Assembly (NCBI RefSeq): GCF_001613145.1
Contig: NZ_BDBU01000027.1
Location: forward strand, 1-64,000
Length of the DNA stretch: 64,000 bases
Origin: Nocardia jejuensis NBRC 103114
GTDB taxonomy: Bacteria; Actinomycetota; Actinomycetes; Mycobacteriales; Mycobacteriaceae
Direction of reading: 5' to 3'
Positions 27,858 through 37,595 of this stretch are shown here, piece after piece. A model generated the notes under the pieces. The model was not told where the DNA came from, did not search any database, and saw nothing but the letters and a program-made list of their open reading frames with translations. Position numbers and translations under genes: made by a program. Position 1 is the first letter of the stretch; each line of letters opens with the position of its first letter.

Positions 27858-27870
27858 TGAACACCGTTCA
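27858..27870. promoter_or_regulatory. BioQ operator in the bioQ-bioB divergent region
   Basis: TGAAC-ACC-GTTCA (followed by AG), 42 bp upstream of the bioB ATG and 54 bp from the bioQ GTG. It adjoins TACCCT (27853-27858). One site could control both genes. Confidence 0.85.
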
Positions 27871-27912
27871 AGTTGCTCGGCCACACCGGCCGGACGAAGG
27901 GATTCGTACGTC

Positions 27913-28950
27913 ATGACCCAGGCCACCGTCAGCTCCGACGCAGCCGCCGCCACCGGCGAAGACATTCTCGCGATCGCTCGTGAGCAGGTGCTCGAGGGCG
28001 GCGTCGGCCTGACCCGGGAGCAGACCCTCGAGGTGCTGCGCCTCGGCGACGACCGGCTCGAGGAACTGCTCGGTCTCGCACACGACGTGCGCATGAAGTG
28101 GTGCGGCCCCGAGGTCGAGGTCGAGGGCATCATCTCGCTCAAGACCGGCGGCTGCCCCGAGGACTGCCACTTCTGTTCGCAGTCCGGCCTTTTCCAGTCG
28201 CCGGTGCGCGCCGCCTGGCTGGACATCCCCAGCCTGGTCGAGGCCGCCAAGCAGACCGCCAAGACCGGTGCGACCGAATTCTGCATCGTGGCAGCGGTTC
28301 GCGGCCCGGACGAGCGCCTCATGGCGCAGGTCGCCGCCGGCGTCGAGGCCATCCGCAACGAGGTCGACATCCAGGTCGCCTGCTCGCTGGGCATGCTGAA
28401 TCAGGATCAGGTGAACCAGCTCGCCGCCATGGGCGTGCACCGCTACAACCACAATCTCGAGACCGCGCGCTCGCACTTCCCGAACGTGGTCACCACGCAC
28501 ACCTACGACGAGCGCTGGGAGACCCTGCGCATGGTGCGTGAGGCCGGCATGGAGGTCTGCTGCGGCGGCATCCTCGGCATGGGCGAATCCCTGGAGCAGC
28601 GTGCGGAATTCGCCTCCGATCTGGCCTCGCTGGAGCCGGACGAGGTGCCGCTGAACTTCCTCAACCCGCGCCCGGGCACCCCCTTCGGTGACCTCGAGGT
28701 GCTGCCCGCCGCCGACGCGCTGCGTGCGGTCGCCGCCTTCCGGCTGGCGTTGCCGCGCACCATCCTGCGCTTCGCGGGCGGTCGCGAGATCACCCTCGGC
28801 GATCTCGGCGCCAAGCAGGGCATCCTCGGCGGCATCAACGCCGTCATCGTCGGCAACTACCTCACCACCCTGGGCCGACCCGCCGAGTCCGATCTGGATC
28901 TGCTCAGCGAGCTCAGCATGCCGATCAAGGCCCTGAACGAAACCCTCTGA
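27913..28950 (+). CDS. bioB: Biotin synthase
   Basis: Radical SAM enzyme inserting sulfur into dethiobiotin. 345 aa. The CX3CX2C cluster motif is CPEDCHFC (about residue 80). Downstream are [28 protein letters not shown] and [28 protein letters not shown] is near the C-terminus. ATG 27913. Followed after 230 bp by bsaP, whose product is reported to support actinobacterial BioB. The auxiliary [2Fe-2S]-type ligands of E. coli BioB should be checked by alignment. Confidence 0.97.
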   Translation: MTQATVSSDAAAATGEDILAIAREQVLEGGVGLTREQTLEVLRLGDDRLEELLGLAHDVRMKWCGPEVEVEGIISLKTGGCPEDCHFCSQSGLFQSPVRAAWLDIPSLVEAAKQTAKTGATEFCIVAAVRGPDERLMAQVAAGVEAIRNEVDIQVACSLGMLNQDQVNQLAAMGVHRYNHNLETARSHFPNVVTTHTYDERWETLRMVREAGMEVCCGGILGMGESLEQRAEFASDLASLEPDEVPLNFLNPRPGTPFGDLEVLPAADALRAVAAFRLALPRTILRFAGGREITLGDLGAKQGILGGINAVIVGNYLTTLGRPAESDLDLLSELSMPIKALNETL

Positions 28951-29180
28951 GATCAGCGAGTCCTCCGAAGCCGGTACCGTGTCGGTACCGGCGCGGCTCG
29001 CGTGCCGCACTCGGCGGGGCACAATGAATTCGGCCGTGTGCGATCGCTTGCGGGTCGCTCGAAACAACACCGCTTGCGATCGCTTGCGGGTCGCTCGAAA
29101 GCTGCCGTCGGCGACCCTTCGCGGTCGGTCGACATGAGTCCGCTGGCGATCGCCTACGGCGTCGCGCGAAAGGGTACGAG
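28951..29180. other. bioB-bsaP spacer with 26-bp direct repeats
   Basis: The 230-bp spacer has no gene. It carries two identical 26-bp copies, 29039-29064 and 29075-29100 (period 36), each containing GCGATCGCTTGCGGGTCGCT and ending in CGAAA. They may be copies of a dispersed short repeat. Confidence 0.7.
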
Positions 29181-29402
29181 GTGGTCGTGGAGATAGAGGA
29201 GCGCTACAACCCGTTCACGGGCAAGCGCATCGTGCCGGGCCTGGACGACGCCGTACCGGCCGCCGCCGCACTGGGTTTGGAGCCGCCGCGCTTCTGCGAG
29301 CAGTGCGGTCGCCGCATGATCGTGCAGGTGAGCCCGGACGGCTGGTGGGCCAAATGCTCACGTCACGGTGTGCTCGACTCCAAGAGCCTGGAACACCGCT
29401 AG
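29181..29402 (+). CDS. bsaP: Biotin synthase auxiliary protein
   Basis: 73 aa, the size and position of mycobacterial Rv1590. The N-terminus [15 protein letters not shown] is characteristic. Cysteines: Cys39 and Cys42 (FCEQCGRRM) and Cys59 (WWAKCSRHG), with His62, suitable for metal or Fe-S binding. From the literature as I recall it, BsaP assists the actinobacterial type of BioB. Start GTG 29181 or GTG 29187. The stop shares a base with the GTG of the following membrane protein gene. Confidence 0.88.
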   Translation: MVVEIEERYNPFTGKRIVPGLDDAVPAAAALGLEPPRFCEQCGRRMIVQVSPDGWWAKCSRHGVLDSKSLEHR

Positions 29403-30109
29403 TGGCAACCGCGTTCGCCGCCACCGACCTGCCGCGTCGGCAGGGCGGACCGCTGCTGCGCGAAGTGCGCGCCGCCGGAATCGTTTTCGTGTCGGTCGTC
29501 GCCGTCAGCGCGCTGGCGGGAGTGGTGTGGGCGTATCTGGCTCCCGCCGAACAACTTCTGGTGGTGGAGCCCGATCGCGGCTCCGCGCTGACGGGGGAGA
29601 GCGCGCACCGCTTCGACTCGCTCGCCATCTTCGTGCTGACCGGCATCGTGCTCGGCGTGCTGACCGCGGCCGCCACCTGGCGCTGGCGCCGGGCGCGCGG
29701 ACCGCTGCTGCTGATCGGGCTGCTGCTCGGCTCGGGTGCCGGCACCGTGGTGGCGCGGCTGGTCGGCGAGGCGGTAGCCGAGCAATTGCACGCGCGCCCC
29801 GCGCATCCGGCGATCCACTCGATCGTCGAATTCGCGCCGACCATCGACGGTCTGTCGGTGCTGATCGTGCAGCCGCTGTTCGCCGCGCTGGCGATCTTGA
29901 TCATGACGGCGCTGAGCACCTCGGACGATCTGGGCAGCGGCCATCGCGCGCCGTTCGGTGCGGATCCCGAGAACGCCGCGGGACCCGGCCAGTTCGGTTC
30001 GGAGATCAGTTACGGCCCGTATCCGGGGGCGCCGCAGGGCTATGTCCGCCAGGATCCGGTGGTTCCGTTCCAGGCCCCCGGCGAGCCGGAGTCCGACCCG
30101 GACCGCTGA
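29402..30109 (+). CDS. DUF2567 membrane protein (Rv1591-like)
   Basis: 235 aa with four apparent membrane segments: about residues 20-42, 74-95, 102-124 and 153-180 (AAGIVFVSVVAVSALAGVVW, FVLTGIVLGVLTAAA, LLLIGLLLGSGAGTVVA and IVQPLFAALAILIM). The C-terminus is hydrophilic, Pro/Gly-rich. GTG 29402 overlaps the bsaP TAG by one base, so the genes are coupled. Same order in M. tuberculosis (Rv1590-Rv1591). Function unknown; conserved linkage to bioB-bsaP suggests a link to biotin but nothing in the sequence shows it. Confidence 0.85.
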   Translation: MATAFAATDLPRRQGGPLLREVRAAGIVFVSVVAVSALAGVVWAYLAPAEQLLVVEPDRGSALTGESAHRFDSLAIFVLTGIVLGVLTAAATWRWRRARGPLLLIGLLLGSGAGTVVARLVGEAVAEQLHARPAHPAIHSIVEFAPTIDGLSVLIVQPLFAALAILIMTALSTSDDLGSGHRAPFGADPENAAGPGQFGSEISYGPYPGAPQGYVRQDPVVPFQAPGEPESDPDR

Positions 30110-30297
30110 GCCTTCGCCCGGAGCGCCTCGACCCATCTCGGTGACGGGTCACCACCACCTCGCCGACACTCCGTTCCCGCCGTCTCGACCCCCATCCGGG
30201 CTCCCGCGAAATTCGCTGGAGCCCGCCGGACTATCCGGCTACCGTTGCGCGTTGACATGCACGGACACGGGTACTTTCTGCACGGAGGGGGGCGGCG

Positions 30298-30471
30298 ATG
30301 AGGGCCGAGACACGCACCGAGAACACGCCGAACGCCACCGAGGCGGAGCGGCCGGATCTCCTCGCCTGGCGCCAGCGCCACGAGCTGCGCCGCTCCAATG
30401 CCGCACAGCCCATCCCGAGCGGTCGTCGCTACCGTCGCACCACCAAACACCGCCGCCGCGAACAGGATTGA
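30298..30471 (+). CDS. Small basic protein, 57 aa, unknown
   Basis: ATG 30298 preceded by GGAGGGG at 6 nt, a strong ribosome-binding site; a TTGACA hexamer lies at 30252-30257. The peptide is highly charged: acidic/Thr N-terminal third, then LLAWRQRHELRRSNAAQ and a C-terminal cluster RRYRRTTKHRRREQD. This may bind nucleic acid or the ribosome, which is inference only. No family recognised. Confidence 0.55.
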   Translation: MRAETRTENTPNATEAERPDLLAWRQRHELRRSNAAQPIPSGRRYRRTTKHRRREQD

Positions 30472-30618
30472 TCACGCGCGGCCGAGGGGACCGCGCGGTT
30501 CGTGCGGCCCTCGGTCTACGGAGCCGTGAACTCGAACAGACCCCGCGAGGCGTGGCAGCGTGGCTCTCGGGTTGTGTCGGTGCCCGGCCGACTCGACGGA
30601 ACTCACCCGGTCGGTACC

Positions 30619-31380
30619 TCAGCTGGGCGGTCGAAGTGCCGCGAATTCGTCGGTCACCCGGATCTCGGAATCGGTGAAGCGGTACACGGCAGCGGGTCGT
30701 CCGCCGGTGCGGCCGGGGGAGTTGGTCGCGCCGGTCGGCATGATCACCTTGCGGCGGGTCAGGACTCGCTGCAGGTTGGTGGTGTCCACGTCGTATCCCA
30801 ATGCCGCGCAGTAGATTTCACGCAGCGTGGACATGGTGAAGCGGTCCGGGGCAAGTGCGAACGCCATGTTCGTGTAGGAAAGCTTGGCGGCCAGGCGGTT
30901 TCGGGCGTGGTCCACCACGATGCCGTGATCGAAGGACATGTGCGGCAGTGCCGATACCGGATGCCAGCGGGTGTCGGGCGGCAGCACCGGTTCGGCGGTC
31001 AGCGGCACCAAACCCAGATAGGCCGAGGCGATCCGGCGATCCCCGGGCACCCGGTGCGGATCGCTGAAGACCGAGAGCTGTTCGAGATGGGTGAGCTCCC
31101 GGACGTCGACCTTCTCGGCCAGCTGCCGCGCCGCCGAGGTGTCCAGATCCTCCAGATCCCGCAGTTTTCCGCCGGGGAGCGACCAGGTGCCCTTGGCCGG
31201 GTCCAGGGCGCGCTCCCACAGCAGCACCGCGAGTTCGGTCCGCTGATCGGGCGGGCAACGCCGGGCGATCGCCGTTTCCGGCGGTATCGAAGCGTCTCCA
31301 CCTGCGGTGATGGTGGACGGGAAGCGACGAACCTGGAACACGGCGGTGAGCGTTTCGTGGATAGTGCTACGATGGGCCAC
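30619..31380 (-). CDS. nrtR: NUDIX-like transcriptional regulator of NAD synthesis
   Basis: 253 aa. N-terminal Nudix-fold domain (about 10-150) with a degenerate Nudix box: LPGGKLRDLEDLDTSAARQLAEKV lacks the REXXEE catalytic glutamates, as in NrtR proteins that sense ADP-ribose or NAD rather than hydrolyse it. The C-terminal winged-helix domain (about 170-250) contains FTMSTLREIYCAALGYDVDTTNLQRVLTRR. Divergent from nadA-nadB-nadC as in mycobacteria (Rv1593c). GTG start at 31380. TAGAAT on the minus strand 7 nt upstream implies a leaderless message, and it lies within a palindrome that is probably the NrtR operator. Confidence 0.9.
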   Translation of the reverse strand: MAHRSTIHETLTAVFQVRRFPSTITAGGDASIPPETAIARRCPPDQRTELAVLLWERALDPAKGTWSLPGGKLRDLEDLDTSAARQLAEKVDVRELTHLEQLSVFSDPHRVPGDRRIASAYLGLVPLTAEPVLPPDTRWHPVSALPHMSFDHGIVVDHARNRLAAKLSYTNMAFALAPDRFTMSTLREIYCAALGYDVDTTNLQRVLTRRKVIMPTGATNSPGRTGGRPAAVYRFTDSEIRVTDEFAALRPPS

Positions 31381-31403
31381 GTTTTCGATTCTAAGTCGAA
31401 AAC
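31381..31403. promoter_or_regulatory. Palindrome between nrtR and nadA (probable NrtR operator)
   Basis: GTTTTCGA-N7-TCGAAAAC, perfect 8-bp arms. It abuts the nrtR start codon and contains the nrtR -10 (TAGAAT on the minus strand, 31388-31393). It is 53 bp upstream of nadA, so one bound dimer could repress both directions. Confidence 0.75.
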
Positions 31404-31456
31404 CGATTGGATGCGAATCGGCGAAGTGGCCGGTCGCATGAGAGAAGGAGCCAGCC

Positions 31457-32490
<1,034 letters not shown>

Positions 32491-32494
<4 letters not shown>

Positions 32495-32688
32495 CCATGC
32501 CCCGCAACGGGGCGGCGACATCGGGAAGCGAGCTCGCGTCAGAGCTTGCGCACCCGGGTCGCGCGATATCGGAAGCTGTCCTGCCGGGCGGCTTCGTGTT
32601 CGATGCCCTCGGCCATGCCCCGAGCATGCCAGGCGCCGGGCGATCGGGCGGGGACGCGGCAGCCACCTCGAGAGGTGATGAGAAGTGA
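32491..32688 (+). CDS. Possible small ORF nested between nadA and nadB
   Basis: 65 codons from a GTG that overlaps the nadA stop (GTGA), or 63 from ATG 32497. Its TGA overlaps the nadB GTG in the same 4-base manner. The two coupling overlaps are suggestive and the peptide is Gly/Ala/Ser-rich with a hydrophobic middle ([13 protein letters not shown]). No family, no known gene here in mycobacteria; it may be fortuitous. Confidence 0.3.
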
Positions 32689-34316
32689 ACACGACTTTGT
32701 CCATCGCGTGGGAATTCGACGCGGATCTGGTGGTTGTCGGCGGCGGAGTCGCAGGGCTGACCGCCGCGCGTACCGCTTCTCGGCGAGGGTTGAGAGTGCT
32801 CACCCTGAGCAAGGGCGGGCCCACCGACACCTCCACGCAGTACGCCCAGGGCGGGATCGCCGTGGTTGCGCCACACGGGGATTCGGTGGAATCGCATGTG
32901 CAGGACACTGTGGTCGCAGGGGCCGGACTGTGTGATCCCGGCGCGGTGCGGTCCATCGTCGAAGGCGGCGTGGACGCCGTCGCGGCGCTGACCGATCTGG
33001 GCGCGGTGTTCGATCACGGACGAGACGGGGAGGTCTCCCGCACTCGCGAGGGCGGGCACAGCACGCGTCGGATCATTCACGCGGGCGGTGACGCCACCGG
33101 CGCGGAGGTCCAGCGGGCCTTGAACGCCGCCGGACTTCCGGTGCTGTTCGGCGCGGCCGTGGTGGAGATCATCACCGGTCCCGACGGCGTGCGCGGCGTG
33201 GTTGCGGTGTCCGAGAAGGGTTTCGGGATCGTGCACGCACCGGCGGTGCTGCTGGCGACCGGTGGTCTGGGGCAGTTGTACGCGTGCAGCACCAACCCCG
33301 CCGGCGCTACCGCCGACGGGATCGCGCTGGCCCTGCGGGCCGGGGCGCTGGTCTCGGATCTGGAGTTCGTGCAGTTCCATCCCACCGTGCTGTTCACCCC
33401 CGGCGGGCTGGGGCGGCGACCCCTGATCAGCGAGGCCGTGCGCGGCGAGGGCGCGATTCTCGTGGACTCCGAGGGTGATTCGGTGACCGCGGGGGTGCAT
33501 CCGCGCGGTGACCTGGCGCCACGCGATGTGGTGTCGCGGGCGATCGCGGCCAGGATGCGCACGCTCGGGACCGACCATGTCTACCTCGACGCCCGAGCGA
33601 TCGACGGTTTCCCGCAGCGGTTTCCGACGATCACCGCCTCGTGTGGCGCGGTCGGCATCGATCCGCGCACCGATCTCATCCCGGTGGCCCCGGCCGCGCA
33701 CTACCAGTGCGGCGGCGTGCTCACCGATACCCACGGGCGCACAACGGTTCCCGGCCTCTACGCCGCGGGCGAGGTCGCCCGCACCGGCCTGCACGGAGCC
33801 AACCGGCTCGCCTCCAACAGCCTGCTGGAAGGTCTCGTGGTCGGAGAGCGGGTCGGTGCGACAGCGGCCGAACGTCTCGGCGAGGCGGCGCGGGTCACCG
33901 GGATCGCGCCGGTCCGGCATCCTCGTGCGGACCGGAAACTGCTGCAGGAGTTGATGACCGAGCACGCCTCGGTGGTCCGTGACGGTGACGGCATGCGTGC
34001 AGCGGTGCTGCGCCTGGTGGGGCTGCTCTCGGACGCGGCTGCCGCCGTCGACACCGATCGGGTCGACTCGGCGGCGGTGATCCGGGATCTCGAGGATTCC
34101 GCGCTCACCCTCACCGCACGCACCCTGTTGCTGGCCGCGGCCGCCCGCACCGAAAGCCGGGGCTGCCATACCCGTTCGGACCATCCGGACCCGCGCGAGG
34201 AGCTGCACCGCAGCACCGCCGTCCGCCTGGGACCGAACGGCCGGCCGCAATTGCTTCCCGCCGGAACCGATATCCACGTGTCGTGGTCCCGCTCGACCGC
34301 CCCCGTCGCGCCATGA
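32685..34316 (+). CDS. nadB: L-aspartate oxidase
   Basis: FAD enzyme oxidising L-aspartate to iminoaspartate, which NadA uses. 543 aa. N-terminal Rossmann FAD motif VVGGGVAGLTAARTA, STQYAQGGIAVV, active-site region HSTRRIIHAGGDATG, the HYQCGGVLTDTHGRTTVPGLYAAGEVA stretch with GLHGANRLASNSLLEGLVVG, and a C-terminal helical domain. Start GTG 32685 with GAGAGGTGA upstream. Middle gene of the NAD operon; 205 bp separate it from nadC. Confidence 0.96.
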   Translation: MNTTLSIAWEFDADLVVVGGGVAGLTAARTASRRGLRVLTLSKGGPTDTSTQYAQGGIAVVAPHGDSVESHVQDTVVAGAGLCDPGAVRSIVEGGVDAVAALTDLGAVFDHGRDGEVSRTREGGHSTRRIIHAGGDATGAEVQRALNAAGLPVLFGAAVVEIITGPDGVRGVVAVSEKGFGIVHAPAVLLATGGLGQLYACSTNPAGATADGIALALRAGALVSDLEFVQFHPTVLFTPGGLGRRPLISEAVRGEGAILVDSEGDSVTAGVHPRGDLAPRDVVSRAIAARMRTLGTDHVYLDARAIDGFPQRFPTITASCGAVGIDPRTDLIPVAPAAHYQCGGVLTDTHGRTTVPGLYAAGEVARTGLHGANRLASNSLLEGLVVGERVGATAAERLGEAARVTGIAPVRHPRADRKLLQELMTEHASVVRDGDGMRAAVLRLVGLLSDAAAAVDTDRVDSAAVIRDLEDSALTLTARTLLLAAAARTESRGCHTRSDHPDPREELHRSTAVRLGPNGRPQLLPAGTDIHVSWSRSTAPVAP

Positions 34317-34521
34317 TCGGCGCACCGGCGTTGACGGCATCAACGAGCGATGTCGCCCCGTGGATCAGTTCGCCCGCCCGGTGCCGCACCGGCGCTCGCG
34401 GCGTGAGTACCCGCCCCGGCCACCCTGTTCCACGCGCGCGGGTGCATCACGGCATCGCCGTCCGGGAACAGCCGGAGTTCGTATCGTTGCCAGTTCGTTT
34501 CATCGAAGAAGGAGTGCAGTG

Positions 34522-35382
34522 ATGGCCCTCGACACCGGAATCGACCGCGACGAAGTCCTCGCGCTCATCCGCCGGGCGCTGCAGGAGGACCTGCGCTACG
34601 GGCCCGACATCACCACCCTGGCCACGGTCCCGGACGACGCGATCGCCAAGGCGGCCATGGGTTCTCGGCAGATCGGCACCGTCGCCGGACTCGATGTCGG
34701 CCTGCTGGTTCTGGACGAGGTGCTCGGCGCGGGCAACTACGAGGTCACCGAGCGGGTGGCCGACGGGACCCGCGTGCAGCCCGGTGACATCGTCATGCGC
34801 TTCGTCGCGCCGACGCGCGGCCTGCTCACCGCCGAGCGCACCCTGTTGAACCTGGTCTGTCATCTGTCCGGCATCGCCACCGCGACCTCGGCCTGGGTGG
34901 ACGCGGTGCAGGGCACGGAGTGCCGAATTCGCGACAGCCGCAAGACCCTTCCCGGTCTGCGCGCGCTGCAGAAGTACGCGGTGCGGGTCGGCGGCGGCGT
35001 CAATCACCGCATGGGCCTCGGCGATGCCGCGCTGATCAAGGACAATCACGTGGTCGCGGCCGGATCCGTGGTCGCCGCCCTGCGCGCGGTCCGCGCACTC
35101 GATCCGAACATCGAGTGCGAGGTCGAGGTGGACAGTCTCGAACAGCTCGACGCGGTGCTGGCCGAGGACGTGGAACTGGTCCTGCTGGACAACTTCCCGC
35201 TCTGGGCGACCCAGGCCGCGGTGCAACGCCGCAACACTCGTTCGCCGCGCACGAAACTCGAATCCTCGGGCGGGCTTTCGCTGGATCAGGCCACCGACTA
35301 CGCCCGCACCGGCGTGGACTACCTGGCCGTGGGCGCGCTCACCCATTCGGTCACCGTGCTGGACCTCGGCCTCGACATGTAG
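34522..35382 (+). CDS. nadC: Nicotinate-nucleotide pyrophosphorylase (quinolinate phosphoribosyltransferase)
   Basis: Converts quinolinate plus PRPP to nicotinate mononucleotide. 286 aa. N-terminal REDL-like segment ALQEDLRYGPDITT, phosphate/quinolinate-binding RDSRKTLPGLRALQKYAVRVGG and HRMGLGDAALIKDNHV, the barrel acidic residues in ECEVEVDSLEQ and VLLDNF, and ESSGGLSLDQATDYARTGVDYLAVGALTHS. ATG 34522 with AAGAAGGAG upstream. Last gene of the operon; a hairpin follows about 135 bp later. Confidence 0.96.
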   Translation: MALDTGIDRDEVLALIRRALQEDLRYGPDITTLATVPDDAIAKAAMGSRQIGTVAGLDVGLLVLDEVLGAGNYEVTERVADGTRVQPGDIVMRFVAPTRGLLTAERTLLNLVCHLSGIATATSAWVDAVQGTECRIRDSRKTLPGLRALQKYAVRVGGGVNHRMGLGDAALIKDNHVVAAGSVVAALRAVRALDPNIECEVEVDSLEQLDAVLAEDVELVLLDNFPLWATQAAVQRRNTRSPRTKLESSGGLSLDQATDYARTGVDYLAVGALTHSVTVLDLGLDM

Positions 35383-35517
35383 CACCGACCGGCCCTGCCC
35401 GGGGCGGGTGCCGACTCGCTCGACAGGAGCCGGGTTCGAGGTCCGCCCTCGATGTGGTCCGGACCGTTCGGATGTGATTCCGGACCATTCATCCGGGCGC
35501 ACGCTCCGAACCCGTTC

Positions 35518-35545
35518 GTGCCCCTTGCGATTCCGCAGGGGGCAC
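35518..35545. terminator. Hairpin between convergent nadC and terB-like genes
   Basis: 12-bp arms (35518-35529, 35534-35545; one G-U-type mismatch) and a 4-nt ATTC loop. Confidence 0.75.
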
Positions 35546-35575
35546 AAGCGTGTGCGGCCTACCCGCGGCTGCGGA

Positions 35576-36061
35576 TCAGAGCCCGAACTCCTGCGGGTCC
35601 AGATGCAGCACCTGGCAGACCTCTTTGACCGCCGCGACCTCGTGCGCGTCGAAATTGCCGTCGGCATTGCCGATCATGATGCCGATCTGCACCACGGCAC
35701 GGGCCTCGGTGGGCTTATCGGTGACCTTCGCGATCTGCTGCATGACGTAGGCGCGGCCGAACGCCGGATCCATGGTGATCCGATTGCAGTTGTCCTCGAA
35801 CAGGTTCCGCAGATCGTCGGTGGGGAAGTGCTGCAGGATCGGATCCGCGCCGATGGTCTGCGCGACCCGCATCTTCTCCGACGGATCGATGCTGCCGTCC
35901 GCCGCGGCGACCAGTGCGCAGATGCCCATGGTGGCGTCCCGGAAGGAGCCGCCGCGCAGATCGTTGCGCTTGGCCATCAGCTGTTCGCGCCACTGTGGTG
36001 CCTTGTCCATCAATTTGCTCAGTGAAGTAGCGTGGGAGACAAGGCGGTTCAAGAAGGACAT
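35576..36061 (-). CDS. TerB-family tellurite-resistance-like protein
   Basis: 161 aa, all-helical cytoplasmic protein. Two TerB acidic motifs: ALVAAADGSIDPSEKMRVAQ (about residue 50) and GIMIGNADGNFDAHEVAAVKEVCQ (about 125-150), which bind metal in the family. ATG 36061 with GGAG at 7 nt. No other ter genes are nearby, so it is a stand-alone member; tellurite resistance as such is not implied. Convergent with nadC. Confidence 0.87.
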   Translation of the reverse strand: MSFLNRLVSHATSLSKLMDKAPQWREQLMAKRNDLRGGSFRDATMGICALVAAADGSIDPSEKMRVAQTIGADPILQHFPTDDLRNLFEDNCNRITMDPAFGRAYVMQQIAKVTDKPTEARAVVQIGIMIGNADGNFDAHEVAAVKEVCQVLHLDPQEFGL

Positions 36062-36290
36062 GACACACTCCGAATAGATGTCCCGGACCGATCATCCCCC
36101 GTGTCCAGGTCCGGACTGTGCAAATGTACCCCCGAACCCTAACAGTCTCCGGGCTCGCGGGCGTGCGGAAATTCTTCGCAGCCGACCCCACTGCGACCCA
36201 GGTCGGCGGGCTGTCGCCGTCGAGTGACCGCAGGCGGTGGTTCGACCTGCGGGCGCGGGGGACGTGGCGAGGCTCGGTGAGGCGGGTGTA

Positions 36291-37469
36291 TCAGGCGGTG
36301 AGCTCTCGCTCCAGCGGAGTGCGGAAGCGGGGGATGGGCCTGACCTCCCCGTACCAGGGCGTCAGTCGCGCGGCCTCGGCCTCGATCCGCGCGATGGCCT
36401 CGCCGCCGATGTCTTCCAGTGCCCGCCAGACGATTTCGCCGTCGGAGCGCTGTGCCCAGCCGCCCACGATGCGGCCGTTCCACCACACGCTCGGGCCGAT
36501 ATTGCCGTTGCGGTCGAACAGCGCGGGGGCGTGCTCGCCGAGATACCAGTCCCGCGTCTGCCAGCCCATCGGGGTCGGGTCCAGCGCGGGCAGCAGCGCC
36601 GCCCAGGGCTCGGGTTCGGGAGTGGGTTCCAGATCGTCGGACAGGACCAGTCCGGTGGTGCCGTCGAGCTCCACCTCGGTGGTGTCCAACTGCGCGAGCG
36701 CCTTTCGGACCTCGCCGAGAGACCAACCGGTCCACCATTTGATATCGCTCACCGGGGCCGGGCCGAAGGCGCGCAGCCAGGCCCGCACCAGCTCCGCCCG
36801 AGCGGTCTCGGCGGGGACGGCGGGAATCCCCGCCGGAATCCAGGATTCGACCGGGGACCAGGTGTACTGACTGCTGGACCACGTGCCGTTCGGGCGCCCG
36901 CGCACGATCCGGCCCGCCGCGCCGAGGGTCACCAGTACCCAGGTGGTGATATTGCCGGGTTTGGAATACGCCTTGCCCGGTGCGGCGTCGACCTGGGTGC
37001 GCAGCCGCGCCACGTCCTTGCCCAGCTGCGCCCCGGTCGCGGCCCCGCGCGCCAACAGCGCCGCGTGCGTCTCCTCCTCGACCTCTGTCCACCAGGAGGC
37101 GACGTCCTGGTCGATGACCCCGGCCTGTTCGATGAAGCGGCCGTAGGTCTTGCGCTGCTTGTGCGCGAGCGCATCGGCACACGAGGCCTGCAGGATCGGC
37201 ACGAACTCCACCGGGGCGATGAACATGGTCCGGCGCATGGCCAGCATGCGCAGCAGCGTCCGATCCTCGTACAGCGCCTTCTCGATGTGCCCGGTCTCGA
37301 CCTCGCGCCCGCGCGCGGCCACCGACAGGAACACCGTGGCCGGATCGGTGGCGTGCAGCACCACCAGGGAGCGCACCACCTCGTTCACGTCGTCGGTGCG
37401 CGAATCCATCGCCAGCCGGTGCCGAACCGCCAGTCGTGCGCGCCGCTCGGCCGCATCCATCGAACGCAT
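36291..37469 (-). CDS. Winged-helix DNA-binding protein of the AlkZ/YcaQ (HTH_42) family
   Basis: 392 aa. Family features: the N-terminal RLAVRHRLAM and LVVLHATDPATVFLSVAAR, the RTLLRMLAMRRTMFIAPVEF segment, WWTGWSLGEVRKAL (wHTH) and, towards the C-terminus, WWNGRIVGGWAQRSDGEIVWRAL. Related proteins (E. coli YcaQ, Streptomyces AlkZ) are DNA glycosylases that unhook crosslinks using a QxQ or similar motif. That motif is not evident here, so the activity is uncertain. Start at ATG 37469 (MRSMDAAERR) or Met4. Divergent from the MMPL gene. Confidence 0.8.
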   Translation of the reverse strand: MRSMDAAERRARLAVRHRLAMDSRTDDVNEVVRSLVVLHATDPATVFLSVAARGREVETGHIEKALYEDRTLLRMLAMRRTMFIAPVEFVPILQASCADALAHKQRKTYGRFIEQAGVIDQDVASWWTEVEEETHAALLARGAATGAQLGKDVARLRTQVDAAPGKAYSKPGNITTWVLVTLGAAGRIVRGRPNGTWSSSQYTWSPVESWIPAGIPAVPAETARAELVRAWLRAFGPAPVSDIKWWTGWSLGEVRKALAQLDTTEVELDGTTGLVLSDDLEPTPEPEPWAALLPALDPTPMGWQTRDWYLGEHAPALFDRNGNIGPSVWWNGRIVGGWAQRSDGEIVWRALEDIGGEAIARIEAEAARLTPWYGEVRPIPRFRTPLERELTA

Positions 37470-37595
37470 GGTCGAATACTAGCTTCCGGCTCGCCAGTCG
37501 CACCGCTTGATCTTGTAGCAACTTCACAGCAGACTCGGACACGAAGTTCTCCAGCTCGGCGTTTCAGTCATTCGACGATCGCAAGGGAGATGCTC

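Noticed and set aside
36237-37595. Long N-terminal extension of the MMPL transporter
   Set aside because: Runs antisense through the AlkZ/YcaQ-like gene; normal MMPL N-terminus begins at 37590-37596 with a ribosome-binding site.
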